This document shows positions 32,157 through 40,159 of a stretch of 64,000 nt of DNA, in pieces (within the stretch, counting starts at the first letter, position 1; the number at the start of each line of letters is the position of its first letter). The DNA comes from a virus. The stretch spans positions 1 through 64,000 of IMG/VR virus record IMGVR_UViG_3300017991_000064. One strand, written 5' to 3'. Position numbers and translations under genes: made by a program. The notes beneath the pieces are model-generated. The model saw only the letters and a program-made list of their open reading frames with translations. It was not told the origin of the DNA and ran no database searches.

Positions 32157-32531
32157 ATGGGAAAGAGCAAAAAGATCAATACCAGATCCACTCCCAGTAC
32201 TTATGTAGTAAGTGCTAAGCTCATGCCAATTGATGGCCAGTATGCTAAAACTAAGCTAACAGGCATGGAGTTTATGGATCGAATCAAAGAGTTACTCGAC
32301 AATGATATAGAGGTCGAGTTCTTTATAGGACATGAGAACACACTTCAGTTCCTATCAGAACAGTTAGGAATAGATGATGAGGTCATACAAAAGAAAGGCC
32401 GAAAGGTACGACTAAGGAGTGGAGATACAATGTTTGTCATCACTCTGAATAAGCACCACGAGTCTAAGGATGATCCCATTGAGAAGTATGATTACTCAGT
32501 GATCACATTCACAGCACCAAAGAACAAATAA
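32157..32531 (+). CDS. DUF1874/STIV B116-like protein, possible AcrIII-1 ring nuclease
   Basis: 124 residues. It matches the layout of the viral B116/DUF1874 family: TYVVSAKLMPIDGQYAKTKL strand region, helix, then FIGHENTLQFLSEQLG, R-x-V-x-L, SGD, FVITLNK. The AcrIII-1 member of SIRV1 degrades cyclic tetra-adenylate using His47 in an IGH-x-x-T motif and Glu88. Here His59 occupies the same motif, and Glu102 is at or next to the Glu88 position. If active it would shut off type III CRISPR signalling. GGAGG lies about 12 bases before the ATG. Other family members have no known activity. Confidence 0.55.
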   Translation: MGKSKKINTRSTPSTYVVSAKLMPIDGQYAKTKLTGMEFMDRIKELLDNDIEVEFFIGHENTLQFLSEQLGIDDEVIQKKGRKVRLRSGDTMFVITLNKHHESKDDPIEKYDYSVITFTAPKNK

Positions 32532-32637
32532 CCCAAGCATTCGGCATCCTGGGGGATGATTCAACTTGGCTCTAGCGGGATCATCTCTCATGGGTGTTGT
32601 TTGCCTAATAAGGAGGTGTATTATTGATTACAGAGAT

Positions 32638-33321
32638 ATGACCAAGGTGGTTGATAAGGAACTTAGAGATGGACTCAAACTAACCTTTGACTTTCTTTTT
32701 CAACGATCGGTAGCAATGCTAGAGGACTACAAACAAATTGAGAAGTGGCCAAGGACCTTGGAGAAGATGTCAATATCATCCAACCATAAACAAAAGATTG
32801 TGAAAGAATGCATCTATCGAGTCTTCGAAGAATTATGTGAAGCTACCGCAGAAGAAGAAAACAGTGGTAAATTTACTGAAGAGCTAGCTGATGCCTCATT
32901 GTTCTTCATGGAGATGTTAGTTATTCTTGGTTTTAATACCACTGAGAGTCTGGTAGAGTTAGTCGCTAAGCGATCTGAATTTTACCTGCATGAATCTGAT
33001 CCTGACGATGAAGAGATAACTCCAGAGAATTTTGTAGAGTCTATGCGTTACTACTATCATATGGCAGTAGACCCAACCTGTGAGTTTTCTTCTAGTGCTT
33101 TTGAAATGCTAAGTCTCCTCGGTAGGTTTGGAAATGCATTGAAGAACAGACCCTGGAGACAAACAAAAGTACTAACGGATGAAAGCAAAGCATTGACTCT
33201 ATTAGCAGATTCTATTCTAACCTTCTTTGGTTTCATAAGGTTGTTCGGGGGAGTAGATATTCTGAAGTTCATCTACATGAAACAGAAGGTTAACGAGTTC
33301 AGAATCAGATCAAACTATTAA
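32638..33321 (+). CDS. All-alpha NTP pyrophosphatase (MazG/dUTPase-like)
   Basis: 227 residues if the ATG at 32638 is used; AGGAGG at 32611-32616 is better placed for an ATT at 32623, so the exact start is uncertain. YRVFEELCEATAEEEN and FTEELADASLFFMEML give an intact ExxE...ExxD metal site. T4 dCTPase (gp56) belongs to this superfamily. Next to a dCMP hydroxymethylase-like gene, hydrolysis of dCTP/dUTP to the monophosphate is a natural inference. The second half looks like a degenerate repeat of the fold. Confidence 0.65.
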   Translation: MTKVVDKELRDGLKLTFDFLFQRSVAMLEDYKQIEKWPRTLEKMSISSNHKQKIVKECIYRVFEELCEATAEEENSGKFTEELADASLFFMEMLVILGFNTTESLVELVAKRSEFYLHESDPDDEEITPENFVESMRYYYHMAVDPTCEFSSSAFEMLSLLGRFGNALKNRPWRQTKVLTDESKALTLLADSILTFFGFIRLFGGVDILKFIYMKQKVNEFRIRSNY

Positions 33322-33331
33322 ATTAAACTGT

Positions 33332-33419
33332 GCAGAGATGGTGGAACTGGAATACGCAGCAGACTTAGGATCTGCCTCCCACATTGGGAATGGGGGTTCG
33401 ACTCCCCCTCTCTGCACCA
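33332..33419 (+). tRNA. tRNA-Leu (anticodon UAG)
   Basis: Cloverleaf with acceptor GCAGAGA/TCTCTGC, anticodon stem GCAGA/TCTGC with loop CTTAGGA (anticodon TAG), a long class II variable arm (CTCCCACATTGGGAA), T-arm GGGGG/CCCCC with loop TTCGACT, and encoded CCA (33417-33419). Reads CUA/CUN leucine codons. Confidence 0.95.
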
Positions 33420-33442
33420 TTTATTAGAAGGAGATTAAAGTT

Positions 33443-34150
33443 ATGTTTCTTATTTGGAGCGGACCAAGTGGATCAGGAAAAACACACAAGATCCAACAGA
33501 TTGAGGGGTGCAGAGTTGAAAAGTTTGATACCAGAGGTTGCTTAAAAACTAGATTCAACATCATATCTCTTTCTCAGTATCAGAAGATGATCATTTCAGA
33601 TACAGAAAATTTTCTGAAGATCCAGGAAGAAATCATGGAAGAAAGGTATCGAATTTTCAAACGATACATGGGGGAAACATACGAACATGAGCGAAACCGT
33701 GTTGTATTCGATCGTGGCCTGTTTGATAATCTGGTATACCTCCACGACTACAACATTCGTATCCAATCCAAGCTCAGTCTGATTGAACATACCAACAGTA
33801 GACTTCAAATCCTTCACATAATGAACAATCTACTTGCTAGAGCTTATAACCTCATCATCAAGCTTAATTCAGTATCTTATCACTTCATTTGCAAACCACA
33901 TCCTGACAATTTCAAAGACGGAGATTCCTTCAGAGATATTTCTTTTGAGGACTCTCTAAGACTCTTTAATCTGTACATCTATATGGCAGACACACATGGT
34001 ATTTCATATCAGATTCTGGAACGTGGTAATGAGGACCTTGAGATCCTACCTGAACCAACTAATGAGTTCATGAAGATTCATGATGCACTACGTGACGAGA
34101 TAGATATGAGAAAAGATATAGAAAGAAAAAGAAGGTTTAACATCGAATAA
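33443..34150 (+). CDS. P-loop nucleotide kinase
   Basis: 235 residues. Walker A is WSGPSGSGKTHK (residues 5-16); VVFDRGLFDNLVYL (~88-101) matches the DRG-type motif of the AAA_28/NadR-like and deoxynucleoside kinase families. The C-terminus is charged and helical. AAGGAG precedes the ATG. Lying between the pyrophosphatase and the polymerase, it could phosphorylate hydroxymethyl-dCMP as T4 gp1 does, but the motifs alone do not give the substrate. Confidence 0.7.
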   Translation: MFLIWSGPSGSGKTHKIQQIEGCRVEKFDTRGCLKTRFNIISLSQYQKMIISDTENFLKIQEEIMEERYRIFKRYMGETYEHERNRVVFDRGLFDNLVYLHDYNIRIQSKLSLIEHTNSRLQILHIMNNLLARAYNLIIKLNSVSYHFICKPHPDNFKDGDSFRDISFEDSLRLFNLYIYMADTHGISYQILERGNEDLEILPEPTNEFMKIHDALRDEIDMRKDIERKRRFNIE

Positions 34151-34152
34151 AC

Positions 34153-36933
34153 ATGATTAAATACAAATTCAAAAAATCCATCTGCAAGCAGTGCTTAATG
34201 TATCCTGCTAACTTCAATCCTATTCGTGGTATAGGAAATCCTAAAGCAGACATCATGTTCATTGCTGAAACTCCCTCGAACGATGCGAAAGCTGTGAATG
34301 AAATCTTTTCGGGTCGTTCTTCACAATTCTTATTTGAGATCCTCTCAGAACTCTTCTCTATCCCTGTGGAGGATATCAAATCAAAACATTCTCCCTTCTA
34401 CTTCACAAACATCGTCAAATGTTATATTCCCAACAAATATGATGTTGAGGACAAAAAACTAAAAGACATTGCTGTCTCTTGTAGCGATTACGCTAAACAA
34501 GAGATAGAAGAAGTTGATCCTAAGATAGTTGTTCTACTAGGAAGAGCTGCTCTTAATGGTATCCTAGGTGGGGCTACAAAGGTAGAATCAAAAAGGGGTA
34601 GGATTCATACACAAGAGATCAACGAGAAAGAGTATAAGTTTGTACCTGTTTTTCACCAAAGCTACGTATTCAGAAACCCAAATGTACTTCAGATGTTTAT
34701 CAAAGATCTCGAGTTAATGAAGAGGTATGTAGATGGTGATCTGGAAAAAGAGGAATTAGATTACACCATGGTAGATAATAAGAAATCGTTTAACAAGATG
34801 ATAACCTTTCTTGAAAGAAAACAACCAGATCAATCATCCTGGGATGTAGAAACTAGTTCATTTGATTTTGCATCTGGGAAAGCTGTAATGCTCTTGGGTA
34901 TGTCATTCTACAATAGCGAACTGGATGAAGAGTATAATTTCATGCTTGACATAAAACGTTTTAAGTTTCGAAAAGGGTTAACAGCAGATAGAATCATACC
35001 AGTACTGTTAGATAGCATGGGTGGATACTGTAAGTATCTAATAGGTCAAAATTTTAAGTATGATATGAAACACCTCTTCAATTATGGTTTCCCCAAACGT
35101 GGACTCAAAAGCAAAATTTTAGATACTATGATAATGTCATATGTCCTGAATGAAGAAAGATTCGGAAGGTATGGTAAGCATTCATTAGAGAACCTATTGG
35201 GTTTCTACTTTCCAGAGGCGTTAGAATACAAGGTTTCCAAAGGTGAGGAAGCTAAAGAAGATCGAAAGAAACGAAATAAAGAACTCAGCAAGGAAGAGAA
35301 GAAACAAAAACAAAAGGAATCTAAGGTTGATGTGGATAAGGGAAACCCCTTTGATGACCCTGATTACTGTATGAACGATGCTATCTACACTGGACGGATA
35401 GCTAGGATCTTCCTTAAGGAGTTCGAAGAAAAGAAGAACAAGAAGCTACGAAGATTATACTTCAAACTATACGAACCGGCGTTGAAATTAATGACTCGGG
35501 TAGAGTATCGTGGAGCGAAGATAAATGTAAACTATCTCTTAGAATTAGATGAAAAGATGAGTGCAGAAAGAGATGACTACGAAAAGAAACTCCGAGGTTA
35601 CCTTTATCGTATTTTTGATGATAAGAAGTATGCTAAAGGAATTAACTTCAATTCGTCTCCACAGAAAAAGGTCCTCTGCTTTGAGAAGCTGAAGCTACCA
35701 ATAGTTCATTATACGAAGAGTAAGAAAAAAGGTGGAGGAAAGAAAAAGAAAAGTCCTAGTACAGGAAAGGATGCATTTGAAAAATGGGGTATCCTTCTGA
35801 ACAAGGGAGAGCTATTTCAGTGTTGTGATAGAAAGTATACGAAGGACCAAAGGAAGTATACAGCAAAGTTCATCAAGCTCTATAACAAATATAGTAGAGT
35901 TAAACATCTCCACAAGAACTTCGTCATTGGCATTCAGGTTCTTCTCGACAAGAATAATAGAATACATGGAACCTTCAAGCTCGTTGGAACAGTAACTGGG
36001 AGATTGAGTTCTGCTAGGCCAAATCTACAGAATATTCCCAGGACCACAACCAATAGCGAAATAAAGAAGTTATTCATTCCCAGTCATAAAAAATGGTACA
36101 TTGTTGAGGTGGACTACTCTCAAGCTGAATTAAGGGTCCTTGCCCACTTCTCTCAATCCAAAACTTTGATCGAAGCTTTCACACAGGGATTCGACATCCA
36201 TCTATTCGTAGCTTCAGAGATGTATGGTGTTCCATTTAAGGAAGCTGAAAAGATCTACTATAATAAAGACCTGGAAGGAACTGATTTACATATCAAATGG
36301 AAGAAGTGGAGAAAGAGAGCTAAAACGATAGTTTTCGGTATTGTCTATGGAGTTGGTCCAGATACACTAGCTGAGAACCTATCTGATCCTGATGTTGGAG
36401 AAATTGTTTCCAGAGAGGAAGCTATTGAGTTCATTGAGATGTTCTACAGAAAATTCCCTGAGATCAGAGATTACATTGAGCGTTGTATTAAATTTGTACG
36501 ACGACATAAGTACATCGATAATGTTCTTGGGAGACGAAGACACCTACCAAACATTAATAGTGAAGCTAAGAACCTAGCTGCCGAATCTGAAAGAAAAGCT
36601 GTTAATTCTCCGATACAGGCTACCGCCAGTGACTTTGCTTTGTTCTCAGCGGTCCTGATCGATAAGTATATTCATCGGTATAAACTAAGAGCCCATGAGT
36701 TTACTACCGTCCATGACTCTATCCTGTATGATGTACACCTTGATGACATCCTTAAGCTACATAAGATTGTAGATCATGTAATGCCTAATCCGCCACTTAA
36801 GAAATACTTTAAGTCAGAATTTACAGTTCCGCTAGACTATGGTATTGAGGTGGGCCCAGTCTGGGGAGAGATGTACGGTGATCTGAAGAAGTTTGTAGCT
36901 AAGGAAAAACAGAAATATAAAGAGATAGCATAG
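34153..36933 (+). CDS. DNA polymerase I family fused to family 4-like uracil-DNA glycosylase
   Basis: 926 residues. Residues 1-~195 resemble a 4Fe-4S uracil-DNA glycosylase: CKQC at 11-14, IMFIAETPS, FTNIVKC, a fourth Cys (VSC), VVLLGRAAL and VFHQSYVFR. A 3'-5' exonuclease follows (WDVETSS, GQNFKYDMKHL, YCMNDA). Then come family A polymerase motifs A (VEVDYSQAELRVLAHF), B (RAKTIVFGIVYGVG) and C (TTVHDSILYD). It replicates the phage DNA; the glycosylase part may read or remove uracil ahead of synthesis. I recall UDG-like N-termini on SPO1-type polymerases but could not check. No intron or intein is seen. Confidence 0.9.
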   Translation: MIKYKFKKSICKQCLMYPANFNPIRGIGNPKADIMFIAETPSNDAKAVNEIFSGRSSQFLFEILSELFSIPVEDIKSKHSPFYFTNIVKCYIPNKYDVEDKKLKDIAVSCSDYAKQEIEEVDPKIVVLLGRAALNGILGGATKVESKRGRIHTQEINEKEYKFVPVFHQSYVFRNPNVLQMFIKDLELMKRYVDGDLEKEELDYTMVDNKKSFNKMITFLERKQPDQSSWDVETSSFDFASGKAVMLLGMSFYNSELDEEYNFMLDIKRFKFRKGLTADRIIPVLLDSMGGYCKYLIGQNFKYDMKHLFNYGFPKRGLKSKILDTMIMSYVLNEERFGRYGKHSLENLLGFYFPEALEYKVSKGEEAKEDRKKRNKELSKEEKKQKQKESKVDVDKGNPFDDPDYCMNDAIYTGRIARIFLKEFEEKKNKKLRRLYFKLYEPALKLMTRVEYRGAKINVNYLLELDEKMSAERDDYEKKLRGYLYRIFDDKKYAKGINFNSSPQKKVLCFEKLKLPIVHYTKSKKKGGGKKKKSPSTGKDAFEKWGILLNKGELFQCCDRKYTKDQRKYTAKFIKLYNKYSRVKHLHKNFVIGIQVLLDKNNRIHGTFKLVGTVTGRLSSARPNLQNIPRTTTNSEIKKLFIPSHKKWYIVEVDYSQAELRVLAHFSQSKTLIEAFTQGFDIHLFVASEMYGVPFKEAEKIYYNKDLEGTDLHIKWKKWRKRAKTIVFGIVYGVGPDTLAENLSDPDVGEIVSREEAIEFIEMFYRKFPEIRDYIERCIKFVRRHKYIDNVLGRRRHLPNINSEAKNLAAESERKAVNSPIQATASDFALFSAVLIDKYIHRYKLRAHEFTTVHDSILYDVHLDDILKLHKIVDHVMPNPPLKKYFKSEFTVPLDYGIEVGPVWGEMYGDLKKFVAKEKQKYKEIA

Positions 36934-36942
36934 GAGGAACTC

Positions 36943-37704
36943 ATGCCTAAAACTAAAACTAAGGAAAAGAAAAAATCTACGAAGCGGAAGAAGAAGAAGG
37001 ATGAGGTAACTGAAGAACCAAAGAAGACTAAGAAGAAACGAGTTAGAAAGAAACCTACGAAGAAAGAAAAAGCCAAGAGGGCCAGAAGGTATAGAGAGCG
37101 GCGGCATACTCAGAAGGTTCAGGAAGAGATGACTCGTGAGTTAGAAAAGGGATCCATTGAATTAGAAGGAAAAATGGAATTCATTGAGAAAACCTTTGGA
37201 GTCAAAGATATAAAATTGGTGGCGTATCAATTCTATCAAACATTCTGCACATTAGCAGATGAAGAGGAACCTGAGGAAATATCTGAGATGGATGATGTAG
37301 CCACCAAGGGGAAGAAGAAAACAGTACAACTCTTCTCCCTCATCATGGCTCAGTTATTCAAATCTAAAACTACCGAGTTACTCCAGAGGGTAGAAAAAAC
37401 CATTAACCTTCAGGTTATTGATAACCTTGATGACCTTACTAAACTTCGCTATCATCGTAGCCTAACCAAAACCCGTTTGAAAGAAATCGAGCTTATTCTA
37501 GAGACTCTTATCAAAGTCATGAATCTACTGGATAGACGTACCCAAATGAAACAGGGGCAACTCCCTGGGGATCCCAGATTGTTAGGATACGATGGTAATC
37601 CAACCATAGTACCATTCAGGAAATCCAAGATAATACAAGCACTTATGGAGCCTGGTGTTAGTGATGCTAAACTAAAGAAAATTGAAAAAATCCTCGAGTG
37701 TTAA
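36943..37704 (+). CDS. Hypothetical protein with polybasic N-terminus
   Basis: 253 residues. The first 70 are almost all Lys/Arg/Glu; the rest is helical (FSLIMAQLFKSKTTELLQRVEK, RLKEIELILETLIKVMNLL... segments). AGGAGG is five bases before the ATG, nine bases after the polymerase. A DNA-bound accessory of the replisome is possible. No family recognised. Confidence 0.65.
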   Translation: MPKTKTKEKKKSTKRKKKKDEVTEEPKKTKKKRVRKKPTKKEKAKRARRYRERRHTQKVQEEMTRELEKGSIELEGKMEFIEKTFGVKDIKLVAYQFYQTFCTLADEEEPEEISEMDDVATKGKKKTVQLFSLIMAQLFKSKTTELLQRVEKTINLQVIDNLDDLTKLRYHRSLTKTRLKEIELILETLIKVMNLLDRRTQMKQGQLPGDPRLLGYDGNPTIVPFRKSKIIQALMEPGVSDAKLKKIEKILEC

Positions 37705-37714
37705 CCGTATGAGC

Positions 37715-37849
37715 AAGCCTTTTAATTTATGAAACCACCACATAAGAAGGCTATAGAAGGCATATAATAATAAATTGAAAGGAGGCATTAGTTTAATTAA
37801 ATAGGTTCATATATGAACCAAAACAAACTACCTTAACAGGAGGCAAAGA
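37715..37849 (+). promoter_or_regulatory. Leader and probable promoter of the 37850 gene
   Basis: Gene-free. It contains AAGCCTTTTAATT (37715-37727), whose AAGCCTT is complementary to AAGGCT near 37747; a perfect TATAAT (37763-37768) with no good -35; a GGAGG at 37781 not followed by a frame; and a 16-base perfect palindrome GGTTCATATATGAACC (37803-37818). The palindrome is a likely operator or transcript-end hairpin. An isolated control region for one gene. Confidence 0.55.
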
Positions 37850-38536
37850 ATGGCTAAGAAGAAAGAGAAGAAGGAAACCGCAAAGAAGGCCAAGGGCAAG
37901 AAGGAGAACGCCAAGAAGATCAAAGGAAAGGACAAGAAGAAGAAGGACAAGAAGAAGTTCGAGAAGACCAGACTCAAGGATATCCATATCGAGGGTCTGA
38001 CAAAACGTGAAATCCGCCGTTCCTACAAGATCGTTGAAGCTGTTCTCCTGAAGCACATCCTCGAAGAGACAGAGTGCCCAGCACCCCTCGGCACCATGAA
38101 ACTCAAGGTGGGCAAACATCGCACCACGGGGGAACCGGTTCTCAGGATCAAATACAAATGGACCAAGAGTATCCGGAAGAGGGAATACTCCGAAGAAGAC
38201 CTCGAGAAACTGATCGAACAGCTCGGACTCGGAGAGATCCCAGAAGACATGGAAGAGGGAGATGAACCCAAGAGCAAGAAGAAGTCAAAGAAGAGCAAGA
38301 AATCCAAAAAGAAGGCCAAGGAAGAAGAGGACGAAGACGAAGATGATGATGACCTCGATATAGATGAAGAGGAGGACGAAGAGGAAGAGGAGGAGGAGAA
38401 ACCTAAGAAAAGCAAGAAGAAGAAGTCAAAGAAATCCAAAAAGTCAAAGAAGAAAGCCAAGGAAGAAGAGGACGAAGAGGAAGAAGAAGAGGGAGATGAT
38501 GATGATGACCTCGACCTCGACGACGATGACCTCTAA
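37850..38536 (+). CDS. Abundant HU-like DNA-binding protein with charged repeats
   Basis: 228 residues. A Lys-rich N-terminus (~40 residues) precedes a core (~45-120) with a helix (REIRRSYKIVEAVLLKHIL) and beta-arm pattern (PLGTMKLKVGKHRTTGEPV) reminiscent of HU; the identification is tentative. The C-terminal half has two near-identical KKSKK...AKEEEDE units with long Asp/Glu runs. Codon choice is unlike its neighbours: AAG, GAC, CTC and other C/G endings dominate, typical of high expression. It has its own leader, AGGAGG site and terminator, so it is probably monocistronic. A nucleoid or histone-like role is inferred. Confidence 0.6.
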   Translation: MAKKKEKKETAKKAKGKKENAKKIKGKDKKKKDKKKFEKTRLKDIHIEGLTKREIRRSYKIVEAVLLKHILEETECPAPLGTMKLKVGKHRTTGEPVLRIKYKWTKSIRKREYSEEDLEKLIEQLGLGEIPEDMEEGDEPKSKKKSKKSKKSKKKAKEEEDEDEDDDDLDIDEEEDEEEEEEEKPKKSKKKKSKKSKKSKKKAKEEEDEEEEEEGDDDDDLDLDDDDL

Positions 38537-38563
38537 TCCATAATACTACACCAAGTACGAACA

Positions 38564-38597
38564 AGGAGGGGGCTCATTCAGTAGTCCCCTCTTTTTT
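38564..38597 (+). terminator. Rho-independent terminator after 37850 gene
   Basis: GAGGGG (38566-38571) pairs with CCCCTC (38586-38591), followed directly by six T residues. It ends the transcript of the abundant charged protein and separates it from the primase operon. Confidence 0.9.
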
Positions 38598-38625
38598 ATG
38601 TAACCTACATTGGAGTTAATTAAAT

Positions 38626-39501
38626 ATGACCACACCCACCGCCTACACTGGAGACCTAGAGAAAGAGCTTCGTCGAAATAAGATCCTTCGCAAGAAGAAC
38701 CAGAATTATTATCTTAACTGCTCATTCTGTAGAGAACGGAATAAGAAACTACGAGTAAAGAAGATGCTACCATCAAACAGGTACATGTTTCATTGCTTCA
38801 AGTGTGATACCTCAGGAATCTTAGACTATCCTACACTCCAGGCACTTATAAGGTGGAATACTAAAACTTGGGATGCAAAGAAAAAGACTACCGACACAAA
38901 AGAAACCAAACCTTTCTACTCTGGGACCACAGAGAAATCATTTTTTCATCCACTGTTGATTGCATACTTAAAGAAAGATCGAAAGTTTACTAATCAAGAG
39001 ATTACCAGAATGGTTAATGCCTTTGGAATCTACTGGTGTGATGATGCAATCTACTTCACAAGCTTCTTCCGTGAGAAACCCATCTTCCTATTCAAAAAGA
39101 TACTGGGAAAGAAGGGATACCTCAATCAAACAGGATCCAAATTCCCCTTTAACTTCAATGCTGTATTCAACAACAGAGTCAACTATGTTATCCTTGTAGA
39201 AGGTGTTTTCGATGCTATTAGACTATGTGTTAATGGTTTCAATGCGATGGCTATGTTAGGAAAGAGTTTAGGAACACGGGGTCTATTAACATTTGAACGA
39301 TACATCTCTGATAAGCGTATCATCATTATGCTAGACGGAGATATCACAGATAATGAGGATAAGAAGTTGAAGGTGAAATTACAAAATCTATTACCCCGTA
39401 ATGAGATAAAACGTATTAGATTACCAGGGGGAGATCCAGATGAGTACTTCCAAGAAGAAAAACGAGTTCAGAAACTTCAAGGTATTATTAACTGTAAGTG
39501 A
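38626..39501 (+). CDS. DnaG-type primase
   Basis: 291 residues. An N-terminal zinc finger (CSFC at ~27-30 and CFKC at ~51-54, CHC2-like) is followed by a TOPRIM domain: VILVEGVFDAIRL (~193-205, catalytic Glu) and IIIMLDGDITD (~235, DxD). It makes RNA primers. It is short relative to bacterial DnaG and lacks the C-terminal helicase-binding domain, as in T4 gp61-like enzymes. GGAG precedes the start. A DnaB-like helicase is encoded downstream. Confidence 0.88.
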   Translation: MTTPTAYTGDLEKELRRNKILRKKNQNYYLNCSFCRERNKKLRVKKMLPSNRYMFHCFKCDTSGILDYPTLQALIRWNTKTWDAKKKTTDTKETKPFYSGTTEKSFFHPLLIAYLKKDRKFTNQEITRMVNAFGIYWCDDAIYFTSFFREKPIFLFKKILGKKGYLNQTGSKFPFNFNAVFNNRVNYVILVEGVFDAIRLCVNGFNAMAMLGKSLGTRGLLTFERYISDKRIIIMLDGDITDNEDKKLKVKLQNLLPRNEIKRIRLPGGDPDEYFQEEKRVQKLQGIINCK

Positions 39502-40159
39502 ACTCCGTAGGTTCATTAAGAGACTCACCGGAGAGAGTGAACATACTGACCAAGAGATCTATGAAGCTATCATTACTTTCAAATCCAAAAGCCATAACCT
39601 GAAAGCTGGAAATATCAGTGGACACCTTATAGCTCAATTTTTTATAAAGTTATATGGGCACCTGTACGCTCTAAATAAGAATAGTAGTAGACGCGTAGTT
39701 AAATTTCTAAGGGAGCTCCAGTTGGATTTCCCAGATGTAGAAACCGAAGTTCTTCTAACAGCCTTTATTAAATTCATCAAGAGCAGATATAAAGGAAAAA
39801 CAAAACGACTCCCACAGGTTATCTCAAGTGTAAACAAAACTGCTTTCGTAGAGTACTATAAGTATAGTCGAAAATATTCGAAAGCTATAGACTATCTCCA
39901 GACACAAGATGTTATCGTAGACCATGACTCCCAAGGAGTAGAACTAGTAAAGAAGATTATCCAACTCTCAAAAGAATTTGGAATACCCAAGGCTGATAAA
40001 TTGTTTCTCAATATTGTCTCAGAGTTTATTACAAATGAGTATCAAGGTAAAGCATACTACTTCACAAGATACTGTTCTGTAGCTAACTTTATGCAATATG
40101 TTGAAGAAGAGAATAAGAAACGATACTACAGCATATTAAAACAGGCTCAGGGGGATTAA
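39440..40159 (+). CDS. Hypothetical replication-operon protein
   Basis: 239 residues, helical, basic. Start overlaps the primase end by 62 bases, with GGGGGAG eight bases upstream. Segment YHKYSRKYSKAIDYL-type repeats of aromatic and basic residues occur near ~135-150. Its place between primase and helicases makes a helicase loader conceivable, but it carries no recognised motif. Confidence 0.6.
   Translation: MSTSKKKNEFRNFKVLLTVSELRRFIKRLTGESEHTDQEIYEAIITFKSKSHNLKAGNISGHLIAQFFIKLYGHLYALNKNSSRRVVKFLRELQLDFPDVETEVLLTAFIKFIKSRYKGKTKRLPQVISSVNKTAFVEYYKYSRKYSKAIDYLQTQDVIVDHDSQGVELVKKIIQLSKEFGIPKADKLFLNIVSEFITNEYQGKAYYFTRYCSVANFMQYVEEENKKRYYSILKQAQGD

Noticed and set aside
34153-36933. Intron or intein in the polymerase gene
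   Set aside because: Motifs exo I-III and A-C run in order without an interrupting segment; the extra N-terminal length is the UDG-like domain.
38023-38460. Phe/Ser-rich minus-strand frame
   Set aside because: Antisense artefact of the Lys/Glu-rich gene at 37850.
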